This document shows positions 21,434 to 30,990 of a stretch of 64,000 bases of DNA, one piece after another (the first letter of the stretch is position 1; each line of letters starts with the position of its first letter). This stretch comes from Toxorhynchites rutilus septentrionalis (taxonomy: Eukaryota > Arthropoda > Insecta > Diptera > Culicidae). The notes beneath the pieces are model-generated. The model was given only the letters and a program-made list of their open reading frames with translations, ran no database searches and had not been told where the DNA came from. The stretch is taken from positions 49,425,619-49,489,618 of the forward strand of contig NC_073745.1 of NCBI RefSeq assembly GCF_029784135.1. Reading direction: 5' to 3'. The position numbers and the translations under genes were made by a program.

Positions 21434-21791
21434 AGTTAGCACCAAACCACCAGCCACAACATCCAATTCTGGATAAATTCATCAACGCACCCAGTACCAA
21501 CGAATCAATGCCAGTCAAAACATTTGCCATCAGTTCCAGAGATACCTGCCGGTACCGAGGAAGACAAAAACAAAACATCACCAGCGAGCGACAACACGCG
21601 CCACCTGCGTTTCTTCGAAACCATCTGGCGCATTCCAATTCACCATATAAAAGGGGAGCAGCAGCAGTCCATAGAGTTAGTTACAATTAAGAACTTGTGT
21701 AGTAGCAATTAGAACTTGTGTAGGATTAGTGAAGTGTAGAAAGTATTAATAAATATTTTTTTAATGTTTATATAGTAATAAAATCGTAATT
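21434..21791 (+). repeat. gypsy-type 3' LTR (358 bp)
   Basis: It starts AGTTAGCACC, directly after the polypurine tract, and ends AATT before the GATG target duplication. It contains a TATA box TATAAAAGG (21646-21654) and a polyadenylation signal AATAAA (21748-21753), the expected U3-R order. Only the first 23 bp of the left LTR survive (13836-13858). Confidence 0.8.
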
Positions 21792-21872
21792 GATGCGATG
21801 CGATGCGATGCGCGATGCGATGCGATGCGATGCGATGCGATGCGCTGCGATGCGATGCGATGCGATGCGATG
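21792..21872. repeat. GCGAT five-base satellite
   Basis: About 16 units of GCGAT with two irregular units (GCGCGAT, GCGCTGCGAT). It is the right half of the satellite into which the LTR element inserted; the left half is at 13817-13835. Its apparent open frames (Met-Arg-Cys-Asp repeats) are artefacts of the repeat. Confidence 0.9.
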
Positions 21873-21879
21873 TTAGCGG

Positions 21880-22115
21880 GAATCAATATTTTGCAGGAAG
21901 TCCGTTTCGAAAATTCGAAGGTCTCTTTTTTCACATACATTGGCACTCTAATGTGCAAAATATGCAACCAAGCAAACATCAAAAAATAACAGTTTTCTCT
22001 AAAATATGTTCACGTTATTCTCGCAGTAGGAATTGTCTTTCAAGTGACAATCCGTTATCCTTAGCTCAAGTAATAACTTTTTCGATTCCAAATAAGGCAT
22101 CCCTTTTGTTCCCCC
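21880..22115. repeat. Dispersed repeat, relative of 41590-41740 plus 42650-42760
   Basis: It contains TTTGCAGGAAGT, TTCGAAAATTCGAA, CATTGGCACTCTAAT, then TCTCGCAGTAGGAATTGTCT and TCCGTTATCC. The same order occurs at 41590-42760, where other elements split it. The uninterrupted copy here defines the insertion site of the MITE at 41745-42647. Confidence 0.65.
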
Positions 22116-22263
22116 GGTAGTAGGCATTGCGAGCCATTGATGGCAAGCGCCTGAGTGAGTCATTAATGGCAAGCGCCAGAGTAAACGTGTTAAAAAAATT
22201 CGAAGTCAAAACTGGAGGTCGGTTTAGGACTACCTTGAATGTCGGTTCAACACCACCCCGACT

Positions 22264-22740
22264 TTTGACGTGGGACTACGTCTAACCGTCTAACCGTATA
22301 CGGGGGTGAAATGGAAACCTAAACACAGAACATGCAGGAAAAGATGAAAGATTTCGAATGCTTATAACTCGAACATTTCTTAATAGATCGTGAAGATGTT
22401 TGTATCAATTGATAGGAAATATTTTTACGCGTCTATCACAATTAATAAAATGTTATTTTCCATGAGATAAACCATTGAATAACTGTAAAATGTCAAGCGT
22501 TATCTAAACGCCCTATCTGCCTCGTTTTGATTGGCCCGAATTACGGTTTCCCCAACACAGATTTCAAAATCGATGTACCTGTGTGAATCCGCTTTGCAAA
22601 TATACATACAAGTAGGGGGTATTTTTGTCCCCGCCGAGCTGCGTTTCCGGGACTTCAAAATCAATGTGCAAGGGAATTCACTATGCAAATACATGCAAGT
22701 CGGGGGTTTCAAATACAAATGAATGAACTTCCGCGGTTCG
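22264..22740. repeat. Dispersed repeat, pair of 33390-33790
   Basis: It begins near TTGACGTGGGACTACGTC and runs through CTATAACTCGAACATTTCTT-like sequence, ACGCGTCTATCACAATTAA, GATTGGCCCGAATTACGGTT and two internal sub-repeats with AACACAGATTTCAAAATCGA and GCAAATACATGCAAGTCGGG. The copy at 33390-33790 matches over about 400 bp. Each copy contains the last module twice, so the family has an internal duplication. Confidence 0.75.
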
Positions 22741-24748
22741 AGAACTACGTAAATATGAGAGATGCAATAATTTATTACAATGCATAAATTGATCTTACAG
22801 GGCGACCGTTCAAACTTTTCGCTTACAAAGCAAATATTTTGAATTTAATTGAATTCGAAAATTGTTGTTGTCGATAATTTAATCAATGCAATACAAATGC
22901 TTACTAAGACAACGGTAGTCCCACGTCAACCTTGCGGTTATGTCATAGATATAACCCACCCCTTTTTTCCTCTTAACATTCATTTGATGGACTTCGTTCC
23001 TGTTATCTACGTTTATTATTATTTATTTAAATATACTCAAAGCATGTTTGGCATATGCTCATTGAGTTTGCTCCGCACTCGAACGGTTAAGTATATAATT
23101 TTACATTGTTTATAAATATGCACTTAAATTACACTCTATCAAATAATAACAAAAACTTTGTACAATGGGTGAAAAGTTTTAAATCCCCCACTTAGTAATT
23201 CCTTCCGTTACGTAACAATCACAAGTTCTGACCCCGTCTTCCTAGTGATGAAAGCTGAAGCAAAGATGAGATGCATGCAGTAATGGACTCATTATTCAAA
23301 CGTACGAAATAAGCGAACCATCAGTTCATTCGCCGAGGGGGTTAGTGAGTGGAGAGGACAATTGAAATTCACGCAATTCTTCAAACTCGGTGCGAATAAC
23401 AGATGTGCTTGTTTCGAAAAGCGTTGAATCGAACGATAATAATGCGTTTGACCTCTGACTCGAGCCCTCTGGGTCTGAGGATTTACCAGACTAATGCCGC
23501 TGATGATGGCACTGAAAATAATCTCTCTTTCATGGTAAATCATTCGGAAAATGTTTCATTTACATTTCATAGTGAAAATTTATTTCAAAATGCTATAATG
23601 GTTTCATGCGCACACACCTGGTATATAACGAGAAAAAATAATTGTTTTAGATTGTAATTTAAAAAATCCTGCACAATTGTCTATAGCGAAAAAATCAGAG
23701 AAAAAAAATCTAAGAACACATTCGAGCAATGAGTATCATCTTGCAAGTATATCAAGCTAATAATTGATCGATACGATGAGAAATCTTCGATGTACAAATC
23801 AGTAAAGGAATGAATAGACTTTAGGGCAGTGCAACAATGACTTGCGCAGTATGTACAAATTATGCAAAACAAGCCAACTTGAAGCGAAATGATTAACATT
23901 TTCAATGTGTTGCAACTAGATATGGATATGTTTCGTTGTTTCTATCTCCAACTCCCTGAGATTTGAACTCTGTGGCTCCTCAGCGCACGAGCAGCAAATA
24001 ATAAATCTACAAGTTGTTGGGGAGATCCACTCTCGGTCCATGTTTCACAGTAAATTCTTCTCATGAGGCGCGCAAATGTCATCATGTCGTCTTCATGATA
24101 GTCCCTTACCTCCCCGGATTGCCGTACCCAACCCAGTACAAACAAAGATTAGCTTTTAGCGAAGCTTTGATTTAAATTTCGTATTTAATACAATTTACCC
24201 ATGCTTGACACGATTCTCCGGCGTCTCACGTCTAAAGTGCACTCTATGCCGCAGGGGACGAGAAAGAAGAACCGAGAACTGGTGAGATGGGGATGCTTGG
24301 TGCGAGGGGGAGTTGTTGATAGTACAAGTGATGCATTTTACGGTATTGTACACTTCACTTTTATCCATTGTCTTACATTCGCTGGGTGTGAGTTTCGTTT
24401 TCTTATTCTCGCTCTGGAGTTTCGAGAGTGCTGCTGCTGCTACACAACGACAGCGCGCGGCAGGTTTTGATTCGAGATGTGTAAGGTGCCGCTTGCCACT
24501 AACTTACTAGCGAACCCAGCCGGTCTTTGGCACACCGATTTGAGCAGCTGAAAGTTGCCTCACCGACAGTTAAACATCATCATGGCGATGAACAATCGAC
24601 ATCATCGCCGCCATCCACATCTGCCGACAACGACGTGTGAGGGAAGGCCTTGTTCTCTGGGTACCCCAATAGGTTCTACGGCGAGGTTAATAATAAATGT
24701 TGGATTTCAGCACGTGTTATATCGGTTTGTGCAATGTTAAACCTACAA
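22741..24748. other. Gene-less stretch
   Basis: A GTAGTCCCACGTCAA motif at 22915-22929 precedes ATAGATATAACCCA; the same block is inverted at about 30155-30200. The sequence from about 24200 to 24700 is GC-richer and may be unique. No exon or element is otherwise recognised. Confidence 0.4.
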
Positions 24749-24762
24749 TTCTCCAGATCGTT

Positions 24763-25364
24763 TTTTTTTTTTTAATTCGTTTATTTTTACAGGCTCAGTT
24801 ACTTAAGTTTAAAGGAGCCGAATTCTTAAATATATTTTTAAAACTATATATATAGAAACAATTTTCTTACATCTATGGTTAGTAAGGTGGAAAACCGATT
24901 ACTCGCAGTGTACTCGAGTTTAGAAGGGTGACATATTTTTAGGAGAAGGATGGGATATAAGGAAATTGTAACAATGTTGATGAGCACTCAATTCTTAAAT
25001 CGATTCGTATATCTATAGTTTATTTACATTTCAACTTATTCTACTATTTATAGCAAGGGGACGAATTACCCGCAAAGGAAGGAAAGGAGGGTATTAGGAT
25101 GTAGGGACAATCACATACGAAGATCTATAGTTTTAAGGAAAACATATATATGGGACATGTAATCAAGGGCTAACCGAGCCAACACATCTCTCACCGGCAC
25201 ATTGGGCTGTCTTCCTCGGGCCCGAAGGGAGTTTTCTAAATTCGATCTGGCGACCAGATACACCTCGCACGACCAAACAATGTGCTCGATGTCGTGATAA
25301 CCTTGGCCACAAACGCAGAGATTGCTGCTGGCAAGATTGAAACGAAAGAGTAGTGCATCTAACT
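24763..25364 (-). mobile_element. 5'-truncated I-like LINE copy with 14-bp target duplication
   Basis: It carries the 3' end of the LINE at 44644-51292: C-terminal coding (LDALLFRFNLASSN, CVCGQGYHDIEHIVWSC), 3' UTR and a poly(A) tail (T run at 24761-24773). The exact direct repeat TTCTCCAGATCGTT flanks it at 24749-24762 and 25365-25378. That makes this a genuine target-primed insertion. It carries only about 85 codons of ORF2 and cannot be active. Confidence 0.85.
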
Positions 25365-25379
25365 TTCTCCAGATCGTTA

Positions 25380-25496
25380 TTTGAAAATCAAATTTAGAAA
25401 ACTCCCTTTGGGTCCGAGGAAAACAGCCCAATGTGCCAGTGAGAGATGAGTTGGCTCGGTAAGACCTTGATCACATGTCCCAAATATATGTGTTCC
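25380..25496 (+). mobile_element. Older I-like LINE tail fragment, opposite orientation
   Basis: The plus strand reads AATTTAGAAAACTCCCTTTG, ACAGCCCAATGTGCCAGTGA and onward, a diverged copy of 50810-50920. It stops at the LINE's own TTAA (25493-25496), where a TTAA-type element begins. The younger minus-strand copy (24763-25364) inserted at its left edge. Confidence 0.6.
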
Positions 25497-25715
25497 TTAA
25501 CTCTCGTGCAAAATCATAACTCGTATACTCGCGCACGGTGTCACAGACCGAAAGTTGAACTTCTATGTAGTATTGCTATTGTGTTCTTTTTGGGTGTTAT
25601 TGGTATTTATTTGAAGAAGCGGATATGATTGAATGAACAAACTCCAGAAAATGTGTTTTCTTCATCGTCATTCTGTTTTAATGATCATCTTATTCAGCCG
25701 TATCAGAACAGAGTA
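25497..25715. mobile_element. TTAA-flanked MITE, left part, relative of 52364-52600
   Basis: After TTAA the sequence shares TATACTCGCGC, TTGCTATTGTG, GAATGAACAAACTCCAGAAA and ATTCTGTTTTAAT in the same order as the complete MITE at 52364-52600. It is interrupted at 25715 by the TA element. The right end was not found beyond 28020. Confidence 0.6.
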
Positions 25716-26503
25716 CCGTTCTGAATCATATTTCGGACACTTAAGGCATATGATGCAGAAAACAGGTCTCAACTTTATGCACAGGTATTATTTGGCTGAT
25801 ATTTTTAATAAATTCGTTCAATATGCTTTAAAGCTTTCTACTTTGGTACCTATTTCATTGAAAACAATAAACAATCATCGAATAAAATGCTTTTCAAATC
25901 AATCGAATAAAAATCAAACTTCGGACACCATTTATAAAAAAATCAAATTTCGGACAGATTGAACTCAAATTTCGGACACTTTATTTTGTAATTTTTTGAA
26001 CGAAAATTACATTACACTTGATTATATTCTATAGTCAACTGCGAAACACTTACCAAGCAATCACAGTAACCTGATAACGATGATGAGAACTGATGAAACA
26101 CGAGAGAAATTTAAATATTGATGAAGGGGTAAATTCTACGTGCTCACGCTAAGCAAATATCAAACATAAACGATAATGAGTGGATTTTGGATTTTGAATG
26201 GTTTTTTTCTATCATGAAATAATACACATTTCAGCAATCGGTACTGTCCCATTCCACCAACTACGAACACCAACACTCATCCCGAAAAGACTAATCTTCA
26301 TAAAAGCCGGACCCTAGAATTTCCCTGCCATAAAACCCACATGCAGAATTTCCCCGCCATAAAATCATAAACAGGTATATACATCATGAACGGATAAGAA
26401 TAATACAGAATAAGATAATGCTGGAGCCAGGTAAACTTTGTATGATTCTAGCATGAACTTTATGTAGCGCAGTAAGCTAAAATATACAATCAGTCCCTTT
26501 TTA

Positions 26504-27790
26504 ACGGGTGTTAAATAAAAAATGAGAATTTTTTCAATCACATTTTTTTTTCATCGATTTCAGTATTTTTATTAATAACATAATGTATTTTCTTCAAAAA
26601 AAATGTCAGTGAATGTTTGAGTAAGGGCCGTGATCTGCTGTTCGACGCAACTTTGTCGCGATGCTCTCACAAGAACGTTGTACGGCACTTACGTCCATTT
26701 TCCGGATACCATTCCGGATTCTTGAAGTCGTTAGTTGCTTCGTGTCCTTGGCCCTCCAATTGTTTTTATACACTAAAGCACTGAGTGAGCCAAAGAAATC
26801 CTCTGTTGGGCGGCACTGGGGCAAGTTTGTTGGGTTACGATCTTTCGGCACGAACGGTATCTTTTTCTCCTCAAGATACGCCAGCTTCTTCTTGGCGTAA
26901 TGGGAAGACGCCTTGTCCGGCCAGAAGACGTACTTCCCATCCGCGTGATGCTGGTGGAACGGCAGCAGGATTTTATCGAGGCACTCTTCTCGATAGATTT
27001 GTTGGTTGATTGCCAGACCGCTCGGCTTAAACCAAGGCGATGAAAGGCTCCGGTCGGAAATAGCGATGTACAAAATAACCTTTTTTTCAAACTTGTGCTT
27101 GAACTTGTATTTCACTTCAGGCGGTGTGGATGACTTGTCGCTGGAATAGTAATTATCATTTCCTGGAATATGCGTTTTGGACAGCGGAAAATAGCTTTCG
27201 TCGTCCAGAACGAAAGACGTCCCGCGGTATTTTTTGGTCATCCACCGCCACTGTGATTTAACCGTCTCAATCTGCTCCTCCGTGTACTCCGGCGACCTCG
27301 TCTTCTTCCTGCAGACGATTCCTTCCATCTTGAGGGTCCGATGGATCAATACGTGGGAGCAGCCATATTTCCGACCGGCGTCATGCAGGCTGGTTGCGTC
27401 CTTGTTGTCAAACAGCTTCTTTAACGATGTCTTCCTCTGCTTCGTCATTATCATCACCGGACGACCACATCTGACCTTCCGCTCTACGTTCAGAGAACCC
27501 AGGATACGATATACCGTACTGATAGGTACATTTTCTTCCTTAAAATGTGCCACCGTGAACTTTTTTCCTTGCTGGAAATGCGTTTCGTTGAACCGTACAG
27601 TGCGTTCGCGGAGCACGTGCTGTTTCGACGCCATCTTTACTTTGACTAAATTCAAACTAGCAAAACCAAACACGCCTACTGTTTCTAGGGAGCCCAAAGA
27701 GCAATTTTCTTGAAGAAAGAAAATTTTACGCTCTTTATTTTAGTTACTGAAAGGTATTAAAAAAATTCTCATTTTTTATTTAACACCCGC
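26504..27790 (-). mobile_element. ITmD37E transposon (1287 bp), apparently complete
   Basis: The inverted repeats of about 29 bp read CGGGTGTTAAATAAAAAATG and onward (26505 inward; 27789 inward on the other strand). TA duplications are at 26502-26503 and 27791-27792; the outermost base differs between ends (A/G). It encodes one intronless transposase with no disablement seen, so it may be an active or recently active copy. It sits inside the TA element 25716-28019. Confidence 0.88.
26606..27634 (-). CDS. ITmD37E (mariner-superfamily) transposase, 342 residues, intact
   Basis: This is a cut-and-paste transposase acting in the nucleus on the 29-bp inverted repeats that flank it. The start chosen is the ATG at 27632-27634 (MASKQHVLRE); the frame extends 21 codons upstream, but without an ATG. 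The N-terminal part (about 1-110) holds helix-turn-helix-like DNA-binding sequence, with a GRPV basic turn (58-61). The catalytic residues are D145 in VLDDESYF, D240 in FWPDKASSHY and E278 in CRPTEDFF. There are 37 residues between the last two, which defines the DD37E group described from mosquitoes. Length and TIR layout are normal for the family. A truncated near-identical copy lies at 14800-15334. Confidence 0.92.
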   Translation of the reverse strand: MASKQHVLRERTVRFNETHFQQGKKFTVAHFKEENVPISTVYRILGSLNVERKVRCGRPVMIMTKQRKTSLKKLFDNKDATSLHDAGRKYGCSHVLIHRTLKMEGIVCRKKTRSPEYTEEQIETVKSQWRWMTKKYRGTSFVLDDESYFPLSKTHIPGNDNYYSSDKSSTPPEVKYKFKHKFEKKVILYIAISDRSLSSPWFKPSGLAINQQIYREECLDKILLPFHQHHADGKYVFWPDKASSHYAKKKLAYLEEKKIPFVPKDRNPTNLPQCRPTEDFFGSLSALVYKNNWRAKDTKQLTTSRIRNGIRKMDVSAVQRSCESIATKLRRTADHGPYSNIH

Positions 27791-28021
27791 TAGTCCTCAA
27801 TAAACAAGGAGCATCGCTCCTAACGCAATAAAACTTGGTTTTATTTTTTAACTCATGTAATAATTCAAAAGCAATTCTCAAATGATAGTGAATAGTGATA
27901 GTGAAACCAAGGGATTACGCTAAAGAAGCAATTGTGATATTAATTTTATAGTTATATCATCAGTGCTTTAAGTATTACAAGATATTAGAACAAAGTGTCC
28001 GAAATATGATTCAGAACGATA

Positions 28022-29160
28022 ATTTTTGATACTCCAACACAAATAACGAAATTCGACGTTTTTCGTGTTATTAACTAGAAATAAGTAACTGAATGTAAAT
28101 CATGAAAGTAACATGAAAGAACTATGAAATAACCTTAAAACGTATTAATCGATTGTGGTTTCGTTGGTGTATATCAATCAGAATATGCATACTCGAAACA
28201 AACATATTTTATGAATGTTTAATGGCTTTCTAGATAGTTACCAGATGATAAATATCAAGATAATATGGAATATCAAGTTTGCATATTTCTAAAACACTTT
28301 GACTATGTGTAGCAATTCCAGAAACTTCGTGCGACTTGTTTTTTTGTCGATATAGTTCAGCACATGATATCGACGTTTGAAAAAAAAAATTGTTGTCAAA
28401 GGTCTTCAAATTCATGTAAACGTCGAGATCTGCCGTAATCTCGCAAGTATTTTAATCAAAAACAGTCCATCCCCATGTAATGTTACTTTTATAATAGCAA
28501 TTTTGTTTCAGAATTAGAAATCTTGTACTAAGAAGCTCATAAAACCATGTACTTTATATTCATAAAATCAAACTCATCTTAAAGTACAGTTATCCTAGAT
28601 TGAAGTGTATTGCTGTTCTCACATATAACTCATAAAGATTAGAACTAAATAGTTCAAACTCATCAATTTAATTGTTGATTACAAGGATTCCCTAATATGT
28701 AGTGACTTTTTTCTTCAGGCATCAAGGGACAAAGCTTCTTGACGATGTTTACTTTCCTCGCCTGTTCAATTTCTCTTTCGGATAAATTGAAGCTGAGTGT
28801 TGATTGAAGGATAAATGTCGGATTTGGTGAACAGCTGCACTCTTCTAAATGCTCCAAACGAAACGAAACACATCTTGTAACAAAACTCAAAACATCCTCG
28901 CGTAAACTGAATCTGTTTTACTTCGGATAATTTCGGACGGCATTATGTTATTTAACACGGATGGTTTCAATTGCATTTTGAATTCGAAAAAATCGGTGCT
29001 GTCCATAATTATTACAATCGGGTTCTCAACTAAGTTAACCTGCTCGACTCATGCTACAAAGTTGGGTAAGTATGTGAATTCTTCTCCCTGATGCTTCGCT
29101 CAACGGCAGCATGTTGGAGAAAACAATTGGAAACAGATTCTCACATACTTTGATGGATGA
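28022..29160. other. Gene-less stretch
   Basis: AT-rich sequence without recognised element ends. A 75-codon frame at 28663-28890 (minus) has no domain character. Confidence 0.4.
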
Positions 29161-29219
29161 ACGCCAATCGGTTGTGGAAACAGCGATTTAAATTTGCTGT
29201 TTCCAAAACAAATTGGCGT
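29161..29219. repeat. Hairpin with 24-bp arms
   Basis: ACGCCAAT...TGGAAACAGC (29161-29184) pairs with GCTGTTTCCA...ATTGGCGT (29196-29219) around GATTTAAATTT, with about three mismatches. It may be a relic of a palindromic element; no function is evident. Confidence 0.6.
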
Positions 29220-29684
29220 TGGTGGCATAGCTTAAATAAAACTGCATTTTTTCAAAAATCAAGCCGATGGCAATGTTTTACCATCAACAATACACATTTT
29301 GTACAGATCAGATTTTCGTAATGTACGCGTATGCTGATTATACATGCAATTTTACAAAAAGTCTCGTACTGAAAATTCTTACCTCCGGCGCTTGCGTCAC
29401 TTTGCGAGATTACGGCAGTCTGGGACTTAGTCTTTTTGTCGGAATACGAAGCAAAACGTGAGGTTAAGGGTGTCAATGAAAATAGTCATCTCGATTTTTC
29501 ATGCGGAACTTCCTCCGAAATGTTGATTTGCACGATAAAATACCCTATCCATAATATTAGCCCAATCGGACTTCATTCACTAGAGTCGCAAAAGTTTTAA
29601 TTTGAGTTTTTTGAAAACCGAAATGACAGAAAAAAAATCGGTTTTCAAAAAATTCAAACTTTGACGGCTGTGTTTTGACATCAT

Positions 29685-29760
29685 GATTTATTACATTAAA
29701 TGAGCTTAAAAATTACAGAAAATGTGCTATTCTCTCATACTGGTACATCATTTGTATAAT
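29685..29760. repeat. Fragment of the CACCCAAA MITE family
   Basis: CATGATTTATTACATTAAAT followed by GAGCTTAAAAATTAC matches the interior of the MITE at 8128-8641 (CATCCCGATTTATTACATTA at about 8160-8180). The ends are not recognisable. Confidence 0.4.
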
Positions 29761-29787
29761 ATATATGTCAAAGCAATATGAGATAGC

Positions 29788-29975
29788 CCCGATTTCCTTC
29801 GACTTGCACTGTGGTCACGCGCATTCAAGAGCTTGCCCCTCGGAATACTTTCAAGGCGTGTTATTTGGCTTAAGAAATCTCAACTAAGTATTAATAAATG
29901 ACGCTAGTTAATGCATACGTTGAGACGGCAAAAGTTTCACAGGGAACGTTAAGGCCATTCAAGAAGATATGGGAG
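29788..29975 (+). mobile_element. SINE body and 3' region without the tRNA head
   Basis: TTCGACTTGCACTGTGGTCA, then AAGGCGTGTTATTTGGCTTA and AAGAAATCTCAACTAAGTAT match the body of the SINE at 13620-13818. The sequence then continues past the point where that copy ends (ACGTTGAGACGGC, GGGAACGTTAAGGCC). The tRNA-like head is missing on the left. Confidence 0.6.
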
Positions 29976-29979
29976 AGCG

Positions 29980-30400
29980 AAACAAGAGACACACTGCAAA
30001 TAAGCACGCGTTAAGGAGGTAGTCTAGTGTAGAGGCTCAAATTTCGAGCGCTCCGAAAAAAAATAACAAAGAATATTTTTCTATTCCGTATATTATTAAT
30101 TGTTCATATATCTTTTAACAATAAGACAAAAATTGAACGGAAAAAAAACAGGAAGTGGGTTATATCTATGGTATAACCGCAAGGGTGACGTAGGACTATC
30201 GTTGATTTAGAGATCATTTGTTTGAAGTTGAATCTGAATTCATTCTGAATGAATGAATATTTGTTACGTTGGAGGCACAAGATTTTATGCATCCAATATT
30301 GGATACGGAAATATCCTACTGATGGAGAAGAATAATCTTCAGAAGCTATCCTGTTAATTGCGATTGATTGAAAAATCACAAAACCAAATGTATTTGGTCA
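29980..30400. repeat. Dispersed repeat segment with GACGTAGGACTA motif
   Basis: GGGTTATATCTATGGTATAA, CCGCAAGGGTGACGTAGGAC is the inverse counterpart of the block at 22915-22965. No coding potential is seen. Confidence 0.5.
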
Positions 30401-30684
30401 CAGTGTTACATTGATAGAAAACATTCAATTAAACTCTTTCACATGAATGTAATTTTCAATTCCCAGAGGAACTGGCAGATTATTTTCAGTAACGATTAGA
30501 TATTTCCACATTTTCCTCGATACTGGAAGCCCACCAGTGGTTAATGCTAACTCGATAACCATCTGTTAATAGCACTTGATTGAAACATATTTGGTCACCG
30601 TGTTACATGGATAGAAAACATTCAAATAAACTCTTTCACATGAATGTATTTTTAAATTCCTAGAGGAACTGGCAGATTATTTTC
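30396..30684. repeat. Direct repeat of about 91 bp, two copies about 195 bp apart
   Basis: GGTCACAGTGTTACATTGAT...GGCAGATTATTTTC (about 30396-30490) recurs at about 30593-30683 with some ten changes. It lies immediately downstream of the transcription start predicted at 30922 on the minus strand. Confidence 0.7.
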
Positions 30685-30734
30685 CGGATCTTTCTCGATG
30701 CTGAACGGCATCCAAACGGAAAGAATTCCGTGCG

Positions 30735-30761
30735 TGTATGTGTGTGTGTGTGTGTGTGTGT
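30735..30761. repeat. (GT)n microsatellite
   Basis: GTGTATGTGTGTGTGTGTGT and onward, then TAGCGG. A Thr-His-Thr-His stretch in a minus-strand frame is a translation of this run. Confidence 0.9.
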
Positions 30762-30919
30762 AGCGGCTGCTTCGAGATCTTCCCGGGGAACCGTTTGTGG
30801 CATCACGCTCCTCCTGATGGATTCCCTTCTGGCCTAAGGTGCCTTCATCCGCGCTTTCATGATAAATGAAGAGCTTCACCACAACAGCGACAACATGCTC
30901 CAATCGCTGTTCAATTAGA

Positions 30920-30954
30920 ACTGAGTGGATTTCCGAGCGGCGCTCGCTTATATA
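30920..30954 (-). promoter_or_regulatory. Core promoter: TATA box plus arthropod initiator
   Basis: On the minus strand, TATATAAG (30954-30947) is followed by TCAGT (30924-30920), with the predicted start A at 30922, 32 bases downstream of the TATA start. That spacing is ideal for RNA polymerase II. The GC-rich sequence between and after the two looks unique. The downstream minus-strand region (to 30650) has a 112-codon open frame that includes the microsatellite; it opens before the start site and is not a convincing gene. A non-coding transcript or a gene fragment is possible. Confidence 0.5.
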
Positions 30955-30990
30955 CCGATTGGTGATTTCAATAGCCTGTTTTGAAAGCAA

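Larger units (their letters stand above)
13836..21791 (+). mobile_element. Degenerate gypsy-type (Ty3) LTR retrotransposon, heavily rearranged
   Basis: The left end AGTTAGCACCAAACCACCAG (13836 onward) is identical to the start of the right LTR at 21434, and both sides carry a GATG duplication. Between them in order are 1.48 kb of foreign DNA replacing most of the left LTR, leader and N-terminal gag; a gag fragment; a CR1-like LINE in opposite orientation; the rest of gag; an aspartyl protease; a polypurine tract (AAACGGGGGAG, 21423-21433); and the 3' LTR. Reverse transcriptase, RNase H and integrase are absent, because the protease frame runs almost straight into the polypurine tract. It cannot be autonomous. 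AGTTA as the LTR start is characteristic of the gypsy group. Confidence 0.8.
25716..28019. mobile_element. TA-flanked non-autonomous DNA transposon hosting an ITmD37E insertion
   Basis: The terminal inverted repeat CGTTCTGAATCATATTTCGG followed by ACACTT is at 25717-25742 and inverted at 27993-28018; TA flanks it at 25714-25715 and 28020-28021. Subterminal ATTTCGGACA repeats occur at about 25918-25980. Without the 1.29-kb transposon inside, its length is about 1.0 kb. No transposase of its own remains. Confidence 0.75.

Noticed and set aside
21792..21872. Regular short repeats that could suggest a CRISPR array or a Cys-Arg-Asp repeat protein
   Set aside because: A five-base satellite without spacers in a eukaryotic genome; the reading frames are by-products of the repeat.
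30652..30990. 112-codon minus-strand frame
   Set aside because: It spans the predicted transcription start, includes the GT microsatellite and part of a repeat, and has no domain, so it is not supported as a protein gene.
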